A stretch of DNA of 64,000 nt from NCBI GenBank assembly GCA_947460595.1, contig CANHGS010000010.1, forward strand, positions 52,508 through 116,507, read 5' to 3'. Position numbers and translations under genes: made by a program. Below are positions 27,677-35,737 of the stretch, piece after piece; within the stretch, counting starts at the first letter, position 1; every line of letters begins with the position of its first letter. The notes beneath the pieces were generated by a model. That model was not told where the DNA came from. It ran no database searches and worked only from the letters and a program-made list of their open reading frames with translations. This DNA comes from Bacteroidota bacterium. GTDB lineage: Bacteria; Bacteroidota; Bacteroidia; Chitinophagales; Chitinophagaceae.

Positions 27677-29083
27677 TTAAATATCAATTGCTTCTCCATA
27701 AGCCATGGCAGTTGCTTCTTTTAAAGCTTCACTCATGGTTGGGTGAGGGTGAACGGCATTTAAAATTTCATGTGCGGTGGTTTCTAATTTACGTGCAACT
27801 ACTGCTTCTGCAATGATTTCGGTAACATTAGATCCAATCATATGACATCCTAAGAATTCACCATATTTAGCATCATAAATTACTTTTACAAAACCTTCTG
27901 AAGCACCGCTTGCGCTAGCTTTGCCACTTGCCATGAAGGGGAATTTACCCACTTTCAATTCATAGCCGGCTTCTTTAGCTGCCTTCTCTGTCATACCTAC
28001 GCTGGCAATTTCTGGGGTACAATAGGTACAACCTGGAATATTTCCATAGTCCATGGCCTCGGGCAAATGATGCAATTTCTTTTCATTGTAACCAATAAAT
28101 TCAGCCGTATTGATGCCTTCTTTGCTTGCCACGTGTGCTAATGCTTGACCTGGTGTACAATCGCCAATGGCATAAATACCTGAAACAGAAGTTTGATTGT
28201 ACTTATCAACTACAATCTTTCCTTTTTCAGTTTTGATACCCAATTCCTCTAATCCAATATTTTCAATATTAGCCACCACGCCTACGGCACTTAAAACAAT
28301 ATCGGCCTCTAAGAAAATTTCACCAGATTGTGTTTTCACCTTGGCCTTAACTCCTGCACCGCTGGTATCAACTGCTTCTACAGACGCATTGGTCATGATA
28401 GTAATTCCTTGTTTCTTGTATTGCTTTTCTAGTTCTTTAGAAATGTCTTCGTCTTCCACTGGAACAATTCTAGGCAGGAATTCAACAATGGTAACTTTTG
28501 TACCCATGCTGTTGTAGAAATAGGCAAATTCAACTCCAATTGCACCACTACCCACTACAATCATGCTTTTAGGTTGGGTAGGTAATACCATTGCCTCGCG
28601 ATAAGCAATAATTTTTTTACCATCTATAGGAAGATTGGGTAATTGTTTGGCCCTACCACCTGTTGCAATAATAATATGTTTGGCTTCAACAATTTGTTTT
28701 GCGCCATCCGCTGCCGTTACTTCAATTTGACCCTTGGCTTTGATTTTACCATAGCCCATAACAACGTCAATCTTGTTCTTTTTCATTAAGAATTGAACGC
28801 CCTTGCTCATTTTATCGGCTACGCCCCTACTTCTTCCAATCACACCACCAAAATCATGGCTAATATTGTCTGCAGAAATTCCATAAGCTTTACTATGTTT
28901 CAAGTAATCATAAACTTGAGCACTTTTCAACAAAGCTTTAGTGGGAATACAACCCCAATTCAAACATACGCCACCAAGACTTTCCTTCTCAATGATCGCT
29001 ACTTTAAAACCCAATTGTGATGCACGAATAGCCGCAGGGTATCCACCCGGTCCGCTTCCTAGAACAATTACGTCATATGCCAT
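27677..29083 (-). CDS. lpdA: Dihydrolipoyl dehydrogenase (E3)
   Basis: The 468-residue flavoprotein shows the FAD fold (VIVLGSGPGGYPAAIRA), the redox disulfide GGVCLNWGCIPTK, the NAD fold (VVGSGAIGVEFAYFYNSMG), FAD segment IYAIGDCT, and the C-terminal His-Glu pair in HPHPTMSEALKEA. It reoxidises lipoamide in pyruvate/2-oxoglutarate dehydrogenase or glycine cleavage. The E1/E2 genes are not adjacent. It is a single-gene unit with its own terminator. Confidence 0.97.
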   Translation of the reverse strand: MAYDVIVLGSGPGGYPAAIRASQLGFKVAIIEKESLGGVCLNWGCIPTKALLKSAQVYDYLKHSKAYGISADNISHDFGGVIGRSRGVADKMSKGVQFLMKKNKIDVVMGYGKIKAKGQIEVTAADGAKQIVEAKHIIIATGGRAKQLPNLPIDGKKIIAYREAMVLPTQPKSMIVVGSGAIGVEFAYFYNSMGTKVTIVEFLPRIVPVEDEDISKELEKQYKKQGITIMTNASVEAVDTSGAGVKAKVKTQSGEIFLEADIVLSAVGVVANIENIGLEELGIKTEKGKIVVDKYNQTSVSGIYAIGDCTPGQALAHVASKEGINTAEFIGYNEKKLHHLPEAMDYGNIPGCTYCTPEIASVGMTEKAAKEAGYELKVGKFPFMASGKASASGASEGFVKVIYDAKYGEFLGCHMIGSNVTEIIAEAVVARKLETTAHEILNAVHPHPTMSEALKEATAMAYGEAIDI

Positions 29084-29194
29084 GGCTGATAAACTATTTT
29101 TTTAGTGAATAAAAGAAGTCTTTGGGTCTTCTTAAGGTGGTAAAATTACTGTCAAAACTGCAAATTGTAAAAAGAGAGTTGTTAAAGCTGTAAC

Positions 29195-30016
29195 TTAATC
29201 AAACATGACCCTAATAGATTGATAGAACCACTTGTTTTCTACGTTGGCGCGGTTTTGTTGCAGCTGTTCATTGAATACTTGAAATCCAAAAAGTCCCGCC
29301 ATATTCCCATTTCTTAAAGAGAGTTCTAAATAACCAGCAGAATTGAACCAAGCTAATTTTTCAGTGCCTGGAACATCTGTGTAATTAGTTGATATTGTGT
29401 CAAATGCCTCATCTCTTCTAAAGTAAATCTTGAATTTTCTTCCTCTACCATGCTGTTCAAAATCTGCCTTAGTAATATTGATGACTACATTTTCAAAACT
29501 GTCAATAAACAGAATTTGCCCCTCCATCCAATCTGGTCCAATAGTTGGTTTGAGTGGATATCTTTCTACAATGGGTTTGGCAACAGCACCTTTAAAACTA
29601 AGTGGTTTGCCTCCAGTTCCTGGAATAATGCTATCTGCCACCAACTGCGTTAATTCAAGTAAGGTTTTTTGCCCCTTAACAGGAATAGCCATTAATTCCT
29701 TGGGAATTTCACCTGTGATCATTGTTAGAATACCATTATCAGGACAAATAATTACCTGTTGGCGATATTGGGCAACCAATAACTGTTTGGGTGCCGCTTC
29801 AAAAAAGTTGACTATAACCAAGTGCAAACTTCCCGGGGGATAATACTTAAACGCATTAGAGCAAATATAAGCCGCTTGCGGAAAATTGGTTTGCGACAAA
29901 TAATGCGTAATATCATTAATAAGAAAACTCGGATCTACAGATAAGAATTGTCCTTTAATGGCTCCAACGAGGTAATCGCGTTGACCAATATCAGTTGTCA
30001 GCGTTAAAATGGGCAT
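29195..30016 (-). CDS. S-adenosyl-L-methionine hydroxide adenosyltransferase (DUF62)
   Basis: The 273-residue protein begins MPILTLTTDIGQRDYLVGAIKG, the family signature with the conserved Asp, followed by YPPGSLHLVIVNF and CPDNGILTMI. The C-terminal half has IDSFENVVINI, contacting substrate in the family. Members hydrolyse SAM to adenosine and methionine, unlike the rare halogenases they resemble; halogenase activity is not suggested here. It sits just upstream of the promoter region shared with nothing obvious and 30 bases after an SDR gene on the same strand. Confidence 0.87.
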   Translation of the reverse strand: MPILTLTTDIGQRDYLVGAIKGQFLSVDPSFLINDITHYLSQTNFPQAAYICSNAFKYYPPGSLHLVIVNFFEAAPKQLLVAQYRQQVIICPDNGILTMITGEIPKELMAIPVKGQKTLLELTQLVADSIIPGTGGKPLSFKGAVAKPIVERYPLKPTIGPDWMEGQILFIDSFENVVINITKADFEQHGRGRKFKIYFRRDEAFDTISTNYTDVPGTEKLAWFNSAGYLELSLRNGNMAGLFGFQVFNEQLQQNRANVENKWFYQSIRVMFD

Positions 30017-30045
30017 TCATCTAACATAACGTAAGCGCTAAGTAT

Positions 30046-30852
30046 TTATTTTACCAAGACCCCGTCTTTATAGAAAAATTTATTGACCAACTTATCTGCC
30101 AAGAATGGAAAAAATCTATTTAGAAATACGGTTCGCTTTCCTGTAAAGGTTAAGACAATAGTTCTTTTTCTTTTTGCAATAGCCTCTATAATATGCTGCG
30201 CACAGGTTTCGGCACTCATCATAGCCCCTTCATTCATAGGAGATTCTCCTTGAGATTTACCAGATTTATTCAAAGCAACATTGCGAATATTAGAGGTAGT
30301 AAATCCAGGGCAAACCCACAATACATTGGTACCTGTATGCAATAACTCTGTTCTGAGCGCCTCTAAAAAACCATTTACTGCAAACTTGCTAGCAGAATAA
30401 CCGCTTCTTCCTGGCAATCCTCTATAACCAGCAATAGATGAAACACCAACAACAGTTCCATTATTTTGAAGAATATGGGGTAAAGCAAATTTGGTGCAAG
30501 CCACCGTACCCCAAAAATTAATATCCATTACTTTTCTAATGGTCTCCAACTCCACCTCTTCTACTTCAGATCGCATACTAATTCCTGCATTATTGATCAA
30601 GATGTCAATGGTTCCAAAAGTTTGGATGACCATATCAATAAATTGGCGGCAATCTTGTTCTTTACTTACATCGGCCGTATGCACCAATAATGGTTTACCC
30701 GCATATTTACTCTGAATAGCATAGAATTTATCAAAATTCCTACCACAGGTTGCCACTTTGGCTCCCAAATTCAGAAAAGATTCTACCAATGCTTTACCAA
30801 TTCCATCAGATCCACCGGTGATAACAATTACTTTATTTGCAAAATAAGACAT
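30046..30852 (-). CDS. Short-chain dehydrogenase/reductase
   Basis: The 268-residue SDR has the NAD(P) motif TGGSDGIGK, NNAGISM, the catalytic Ser in VVGVSSIAG and the YSASK active-site motif, so the catalytic tetrad is complete. The C-terminus has a hydrophobic/basic tail (RKRTIVLTFTGKRTVFLNRF) that may contact a membrane, as in lipid-active SDRs. Substrate unknown. It ends 30 bases before the DUF62 start, suggesting a two-gene unit. Confidence 0.88.
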   Translation of the reverse strand: MSYFANKVIVITGGSDGIGKALVESFLNLGAKVATCGRNFDKFYAIQSKYAGKPLLVHTADVSKEQDCRQFIDMVIQTFGTIDILINNAGISMRSEVEEVELETIRKVMDINFWGTVACTKFALPHILQNNGTVVGVSSIAGYRGLPGRSGYSASKFAVNGFLEALRTELLHTGTNVLWVCPGFTTSNIRNVALNKSGKSQGESPMNEGAMMSAETCAQHIIEAIAKRKRTIVLTFTGKRTVFLNRFFPFLADKLVNKFFYKDGVLVK

Positions 30853-30944
30853 AAGGATAGCTGTATAATTCTCAAAAATAAGCAGTTATATTAGGAATGT
30901 GGAAATTCCTGTGTGTAATTAATATAAAATAGATGCTTAAAAAT

Positions 30945-30974
30945 TTGGCTGGTTTTATAAAACGCCTATTTTTG
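30945..30974 (+). promoter_or_regulatory. Promoter of tRNA-Lys
   Basis: TTG at 30945-30947, a 19-base spacer, then TATTTTTG at 30967-30974, matching Bacteroidota -33/-7 elements with ideal spacing. It lies 40 bases before the tRNA 5' end. Confidence 0.8.
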
Positions 30975-31013
30975 CACTCCCAAATACGAAAACAGAAGCA
31001 ATTCTGACTAGTA

Positions 31014-31086
31014 GATTCCGTAGCTCAGTTGGTAGAGCAATACACTTTTAATGTATGGGCCCTGGGTTCGAGTCCCAGCGGGATCA
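31014..31086 (+). tRNA. tRNA-Lys (anticodon TTT)
   Basis: A full cloverleaf can be drawn: acceptor GATTCCG/CGGGATC with one G-T pair, D arm GCTC/GAGC, anticodon stem ATACA/TGTAT with loop CTTTTAA (anticodon TTT at 31047-31049), T arm CTGGG/CCCAG with TTCGAGT, discriminator A. The 3' CCA is not encoded, so it must be added. It is followed directly by a terminator. Confidence 0.97.
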
Positions 31087-31091
31087 CAAAG

Positions 31092-31118
31092 CTCCTCAAG
31101 AAATTGAGGAGTTTTTTT
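31092..31118 (+). terminator. Rho-independent terminator of tRNA-Lys
   Basis: CTCCTCAA (31092-31099), loop GAAA, TTGAGGAG (31104-31111), then seven T. The stem begins six bases after the tRNA 3' end. Confidence 0.95.
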
Positions 31119-31157
31119 ATGCCCAATGCCAATCACTCAAATAAAAGCGCACCCTAA

Positions 31158-31267
31158 GGCTTTCTTCAAAAGCCACAGTAAGACCAGAGCGCATGCGCAA
31201 CAAGCTCGCTTGATTGCGCAGTAGCGAAGGTCTTACACGAGCGCAGCGAGGGCTTTTGAAGAAAGCC
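31158..31267. repeat. Long imperfect palindrome (about 110 bp)
   Basis: GGCTTTCTTCAAAAGCC (31158-31174) recurs exactly inverted at 31251-31267, and GTAAGACC (31178-31185) inverted at 31229-31236. The centre holds its own strong hairpin: TGCGCAA and CAAG at 31194-31204 pair with CTTG and TTGCGCA at 31209-31220 around CTCG. This is GC-richer than its surroundings and has no ORF. It looks like a small mobile palindromic element. Confidence 0.85.
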
Positions 31268-31360
31268 AATTGCGAATCTTGAATAATACACTTTATTGTG
31301 AGTACTTCTAATCCTCAATAATAAAAAAACTACTTACATCAATTGGAGCTTTGCGCTAGC

Positions 31361-31534
31361 TCAATGCGTAAGGGAAGTCGGCGCAGCCGACAATCCCAGC
31401 GAGAACATCCTCCTTTTTTTTTAAAAAATGAGTCAATGCGCAGTGATATCGGCGAAGCCGACATCACAAGTAAGAACACTCTCTTTTTACAAACCCACCT
31501 CAATGCGCAGTGATATCGGCGCAGCCGACATCAC
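31361..31534. repeat. Three REP-like palindromic repeats
   Basis: Three units each begin CAATGCG and carry a hairpin with core TCGGCGMAGCCGA: 31377-31391 (inside a GGGA/TCCC outer pair), 31443-31467 and 31510-31534 (both with GTGAT/ATCAC outer pairs). Unit starts are at 31361, 31433 and 31500, so spacing is about 70 bases. Units 2 and 3 differ only at the loop base. A further stem GAGCT/AGCTC (31346-31362) precedes unit 1. The stretch 31120-31583 has no gene. Confidence 0.85.
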
Positions 31535-31583
31535 TATATAGGATATACTAAAAGAATGCCACTTCAAGCAATTGGGTGGTATT

Positions 31584-32585
31584 TTATTTTCCTTGTTTTT
31601 TTTGCCAATAAGCTTTAATAGGTCCAAAAGGCCCTAGTTGGTGCTGACGTTCAGAAAAACTATCTAGATAAGGTCCGTAAGGATAGTCAAATGGCTTGGT
31701 TGACTTATCAGGCCAATCTTTTGAAACGTCTTTGGTGGGTCTTGATTGAGTATTAATATAGGCAGCAAGATCCCAAGCTTCTTGATCAGAAAGAAAAGGT
31801 TGCTGGTGACTTATACCATTGGGCATATTATACATAATAAATCCAGCCAATTTAGATAATTGATTCATTCCTGCAGCATGGTTAAAACTATTTTTACCCC
31901 ATAATGGTGGATTTAAAAAATAATTTCCATTATCACTACTGTCTCTCATTCCCTCACCATTATTACCATGACATTTACTACAATTTATATTATAAAGCGC
32001 TTTCCCAATTTCAGGATTAGCTGCTCTGTCTAAAAATGATAAATTGGTTATTCCAGACCCTTTTGCAATGGTACCCTTAGGAATATCGGCTCCAAGCCAA
32101 AGAATATAACTTGCAAAAGCCTGCATTTCAGATGAGTTGCTGTCTAGGGCATGTCCATCGAGACTTCGCTCTAAGCAGTCATTAATTCTTTTATAGATAG
32201 ATTCAATAGTGCCTGACCTAGCTCTAAATTTGGGATAATTGGCTGCAACAGAACCATAATTCAATCCCCAAGTTTTGGTACCTGCTTGCAAATGACAATT
32301 CTGGCAATTCATGCCATTGGTAATATGACTTATTTGTCCCTTAGGTCCTAAATATTTAGAAGTATGAGCTACCAATTCATAACCATACCTAATCATTTTA
32401 CTTGCATTACTAGAATCTACAGGAAGCAAGTTAGGTGTCTTACCTGTCCACAAACTATCTTGTTCTTTCTTGCTAACTTCTATTTGATTTTTATTGAATA
32501 AATCTTTGTTTATCAAAAATTTACCCATAATCATCAGCAAGCAAACTAATAGGGTTAGCTTAAAATATTTGCTTTTATACCACAT
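31584..32585 (-). CDS. TsdA-like dihaem cytochrome c (thiosulfate dehydrogenase/tetrathionate reductase family)
   Basis: The 333-residue protein has an N-terminal membrane anchor or signal (about 9-21) and two haem c sites: C94-Q-N-C97-H98 and C202-S-K-C205-H206. RARSGTIESIYKRINDCLERSLDG matches TsdA; C137 in that segment stands 43 residues after the first haem Cys, where TsdA has its unusual Cys axial haem ligand. This suggests thiosulfate/tetrathionate interconversion in the periplasm. It starts one base into the stop of the DsrE-like gene (TAATG overlap), so the two are coupled. Direction of the reaction in vivo cannot be read from sequence. Confidence 0.85.
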   Translation of the reverse strand: MWYKSKYFKLTLLVCLLMIMGKFLINKDLFNKNQIEVSKKEQDSLWTGKTPNLLPVDSSNASKMIRYGYELVAHTSKYLGPKGQISHITNGMNCQNCHLQAGTKTWGLNYGSVAANYPKFRARSGTIESIYKRINDCLERSLDGHALDSNSSEMQAFASYILWLGADIPKGTIAKGSGITNLSFLDRAANPEIGKALYNINCSKCHGNNGEGMRDSSDNGNYFLNPPLWGKNSFNHAAGMNQLSKLAGFIMYNMPNGISHQQPFLSDQEAWDLAAYINTQSRPTKDVSKDWPDKSTKPFDYPYGPYLDSFSERQHQLGPFGPIKAYWQKKQGK

Positions 32586-33022
32586 TAATTAACCCCAGAT
32601 TTCAGATAACTCCAACCCTCTTCCTGCTTTACAACCAATTCTGCCACGCCAGAAGGAACCGTAATGGCCTGTATTAATAGTTGAGATTTTTCAATATGAT
32701 GTTTTCTCATAGAGTTTTCACAAGCAGCAAAGACAATTCCCTCTTTTGCCATAGCCACAATATCAGCAGCCAAATGTGTTTTGTCTTTAACCAAAAAATC
32801 AAGGGCTTTGCCATGAACCACTAATTCTACTTGAATATTATTGGGCCATACTTTCTGTAGATTCCTAATATTTCCAATAGTAGCAGACCAGGCAGCCGTA
32901 TCTGCTGTATTCATTTGCACTACTACTTTATGCATTTTGGGGCTCCCGTCTTGTGCCATTGCATGATAAAAACAAGTACTTAAAAGGAATACAAAAAATG
33001 GAACTAGTCTTTTGATATGCAT
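32585..33022 (-). CDS. Secreted DsrE/DsrF-like protein
   Basis: The 145-residue product has a signal peptide (MHIKRLVPFFVFLLSTCFYHAMAQ), then the DsrE/F-like fold: KVVVQMNTADTAAWSATIGN, VELVVHGKALDFLV and IVFAACENSMRKHHI. The single Cys in AACENS is where sulfur-carrying Cys sits in DsrE-like proteins. Export to the periplasm and coupling to the TsdA-like gene suggest handling of sulfane sulfur. Trafficking rather than catalysis is inferred. Confidence 0.85.
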   Translation of the reverse strand: MHIKRLVPFFVFLLSTCFYHAMAQDGSPKMHKVVVQMNTADTAAWSATIGNIRNLQKVWPNNIQVELVVHGKALDFLVKDKTHLAADIVAMAKEGIVFAACENSMRKHHIEKSQLLIQAITVPSGVAELVVKQEEGWSYLKSGVN

Positions 33023-33066
33023 GTTTTTTTTATGAATATAGTTAAAATTGACAGCTTTTTGCAGTC

Positions 33067-34050
33067 CTAATATTTATCTACAAACTGATTAAAAGTGTCG
33101 TTGTATCTATCTCCAATATTTGGATAAGTTTGAATCAAGGTTTCTATTTGTTCAAGATCAAGTTCAGATAAATGGACCTGAATTGCCCCTGCATTTTCTA
33201 TTAAGTATTGGGGTCTTTTTGTTCCAGGAATTGGAATGATATTAGGTGATTTAGACAAGACCCAAGCAATGGCCAATTGTGATGGAGTGCATTTTTTGGC
33301 TGCTGCAATTTGGGCAAAACCTTCTGCTAAATGTTGATTATTCTGAGCATATGCACCTTGATACCTAGGTAATTTTCTTCGGAAATCGTTTTCGGTAAAC
33401 TTGCTTGGATCTATGGAGCTAGACATTAAGCCCCTAGAAAGGGGACTAAAAGCCACTAAACTAATTCCCAAATTTTCACAAAGCGGTAATACCTCTGATT
33501 CAATCTCTCTACTTAAAATGGAATACTCACTTTGAATAGCTGCAATTGGGTGAACAGCAACGGCTCTTTTGATAGAATTGGCCGATGCTTCAGACAAGCC
33601 CAAATATTTCACCTTGCCTTCTTTAACCAAATCAGCCATAGCTCCTACCATCTCTTCCACAGGAATGGATTGGTCAATACGATGTGCATAATAAAGATCA
33701 ATCACATCTGTTTGAAGTCTTTTTAAACTTGCCTCTACGGCTTTTTTAATATAAGTGGGAGAACCATCAAAACATAATTTTCCCGAAGCATCATTATAAA
33801 ACCCAAACTTGGTAGCAATAAAAATTTTTTGTCTATTGGGCTTTAAGACCTTAGCAATCAATTCCTCATTTCTACCTGCAGCATACATATCTGCAGTATC
33901 CCAAAAATTAATCCCTAATTCAATAGAGGCTTCTAAAGTAGCAATAGAAGCAGTATCGTCTGGTAGACCATATGCATGATTCATTCCCATACAACCTAAA
34001 CCAATAGCGGACAATTTTACCCCTGTATTTCCTAAGTTTCTATATTTCAT
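33067..34050 (-). CDS. Aldo/keto reductase
   Basis: The 327-residue protein starts [23 protein letters not shown] and shows the catalytic set Asp and Tyr in [15 protein letters not shown], Lys in IFIATKFGF and His in YYAHRID, plus a NADPH segment [12 protein letters not shown]. It is a member of the AKR group that contains YgdS-like and phenylacetaldehyde-type reductases; substrate unknown. The frame is open 45 codons upstream but only the ATG at 34050 gives the family N-terminus. It lies 44 bases ahead of the DsrE-like gene on the same strand. Confidence 0.92.
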   Translation of the reverse strand: MKYRNLGNTGVKLSAIGLGCMGMNHAYGLPDDTASIATLEASIELGINFWDTADMYAAGRNEELIAKVLKPNRQKIFIATKFGFYNDASGKLCFDGSPTYIKKAVEASLKRLQTDVIDLYYAHRIDQSIPVEEMVGAMADLVKEGKVKYLGLSEASANSIKRAVAVHPIAAIQSEYSILSREIESEVLPLCENLGISLVAFSPLSRGLMSSSIDPSKFTENDFRRKLPRYQGAYAQNNQHLAEGFAQIAAAKKCTPSQLAIAWVLSKSPNIIPIPGTKRPQYLIENAGAIQVHLSELDLEQIETLIQTYPNIGDRYNDTFNQFVDKY

Positions 34051-34118
34051 AATTGTATTTAAATGGAAATTACCAAAACTCTTACTAAATTGATGAGAAT
34101 TAAAAGTGAATGCCTGCC

Positions 34119-35672
34119 ATGAATCTGTCAAAACAAACTCCGCTTCTATTGCTCTTTTTGTTAATCTTTCAATTGGTAGTTGCACAAAATAAACAACCCA
34201 ATATTTTGGTCATCTTTTCTGACGACCATGCGCAACAAACCATCAGTGCTTATGGCAGCAAATTAATGCAAACTCCCGGAATAGACAGAATTGCCAAAGA
34301 AGGAGCCATTTTCACCAATACATTTGTAACTAATAGTATTTGTGCTCCCGCAAGAGCGGTACTGTTAACTGGAAAATACGGCCATCTCAATGGTCTAAAA
34401 GACAACGCCCCTGGTCGATATTTTAATGGTGAACAGGATCAAGTTCAAAAAATACTACAACAAGCAAATTATCAAACCGCTTGGATTGGAAAATGGCATT
34501 TACAATCAATACCCAAAGGATTTGATTTTTGGAAAATATTGCCCGAACAAGGGAACTATTTTCAACCAGACTTTATTGGCATGCCCAATGATACTGTTCG
34601 TTACAAAGGATATGCAACCAATATCATTAGTGATTTCTCTATAGACTGGCTGAATAAACGGGATAGTAGCAAACCATTTTTCTTAGTGGTTGGCGAAAAA
34701 GCAACTCATCGGAATTGGATGCCAGACACGGCAGACCTTGGTGCATTTGACAACCAAGAATTTCCCTATCCAGCTAATTTTTTTGATGATTATAAAAATA
34801 GAAAAGCAGCAGCAAACCAAGACATGACCATTAGTCAAACCATGGTCTTAGGCAATGACTTAAAACTTGGCATTGACTATACCAAACCTGGCATGTTTGG
34901 GCGGATGAATGCTGCTGAGAAAAAGCTATATGAGGGCTATTATAAAAAAATAAAAGCTGAATATGACTTGATTAAAGGAGACAGTTTAGCAGTGGTCAAA
35001 TGGAAATACCAACGCTATTTAAAAGATTATTTATCAACAGCTAAATCTTTGGATAGAAATATTGGAAGAATCCTAGACTATTTAGACAAAGCACATTTAG
35101 CAGAAAACACCATAGTCATTTATGCTTCTGATCAGGGATTCTATATGGGTGAACATGGTTGGTTTGACAAAAGGTTTATGTATGAAGAAAGCTTGAGAAC
35201 CCCATTTGTGATGAGGTATCCAGGTGTCATAAAGCCCGGCACCACAATTCCTAATATGGTAGTCAATATTGATTTTGCTCCAAGTATTTTAGGAATGGCA
35301 GGACTACAGGTACCAGCAACCATGCAAGGTCTTAACCTGGTTCCCCTACTCAAAAAAGAACCCTTAATTAAACCTTGGCGCTCATCCATGTATTATCATT
35401 ATTATGAATTTCCTGAACCACATAGAGTTGCACCCCATTTTGGCATCAGAGGTGAGCGGTTTAAGTTAATTAGATTTTATGGGAAAGATAACTCTTGGGA
35501 ATTGTTTGATTTACAAAACGACCCTACAGAAATGAATAATATTTTTGCACAAAAATCAAGTCAAAAAACTTTACAAAAACTAAAAAAGGAGCTACTTGAA
35601 CTGGCCAAACAATTCAAGGACCAAGAAGCTGTTGAAATACTAGAAAAAGAATTTCAAACAAGCATCCTTTAG
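34119..35672 (+). CDS. Secreted type I sulfatase
   Basis: The 517-residue product has a signal peptide (about 1-22, ending VVAQ). The formylglycine motif C75-A-P-A-R is in [15 protein letters not shown], metal-site Asp pair in FSDDHAQQ, and the metal/sulfate residues in [19 protein letters not shown] near residue 335. The Cys-type motif needs a formylglycine-generating enzyme, not found here. The best family guess is a polysaccharide or glycosaminoglycan exosulfatase of the periplasm. Start at 34119 is preferred over 34110. It diverges from the aldo/keto reductase and faces the TonB receptor gene. Confidence 0.92.
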   Translation: MNLSKQTPLLLLFLLIFQLVVAQNKQPNILVIFSDDHAQQTISAYGSKLMQTPGIDRIAKEGAIFTNTFVTNSICAPARAVLLTGKYGHLNGLKDNAPGRYFNGEQDQVQKILQQANYQTAWIGKWHLQSIPKGFDFWKILPEQGNYFQPDFIGMPNDTVRYKGYATNIISDFSIDWLNKRDSSKPFFLVVGEKATHRNWMPDTADLGAFDNQEFPYPANFFDDYKNRKAAANQDMTISQTMVLGNDLKLGIDYTKPGMFGRMNAAEKKLYEGYYKKIKAEYDLIKGDSLAVVKWKYQRYLKDYLSTAKSLDRNIGRILDYLDKAHLAENTIVIYASDQGFYMGEHGWFDKRFMYEESLRTPFVMRYPGVIKPGTTIPNMVVNIDFAPSILGMAGLQVPATMQGLNLVPLLKKEPLIKPWRSSMYYHYYEFPEPHRVAPHFGIRGERFKLIRFYGKDNSWELFDLQNDPTEMNNIFAQKSSQKTLQKLKKELLELAKQFKDQEAVEILEKEFQTSIL

Positions 35673-35707
35673 ATTATTGCTAAATAATGAAATGGTTTTA
35701 ACAAACT

Positions 35708-35733
35708 AAAAAACGGGTAAAATCCTGTTTTTT
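35708..35733. terminator. Bidirectional terminator between sulfatase and TonB receptor
   Basis: AAAAAACGGG (35708-35717) pairs with CCTGTTTTTT (35724-35733) including one G-T pair. A and T tracts flank the stem, so it can serve both convergent genes. Confidence 0.7.
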
Positions 35734-35737
35734 ATGA

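Noticed and set aside
29430..29843. 137-codon open frame on the plus strand
   Set aside because: It lies entirely antisense within the DUF62 gene, with no start context or family match.
29195..30016. SAM chlorinase/fluorinase activity
   Set aside because: The family is mostly SAM hydroxide adenosyltransferases; nothing in sequence or context supports halogenation.
31361..31534. CRISPR array
   Set aside because: Repeats are palindromic, only three, and spacing and intervening sequence do not form uniform unique spacers; no cas genes are near.
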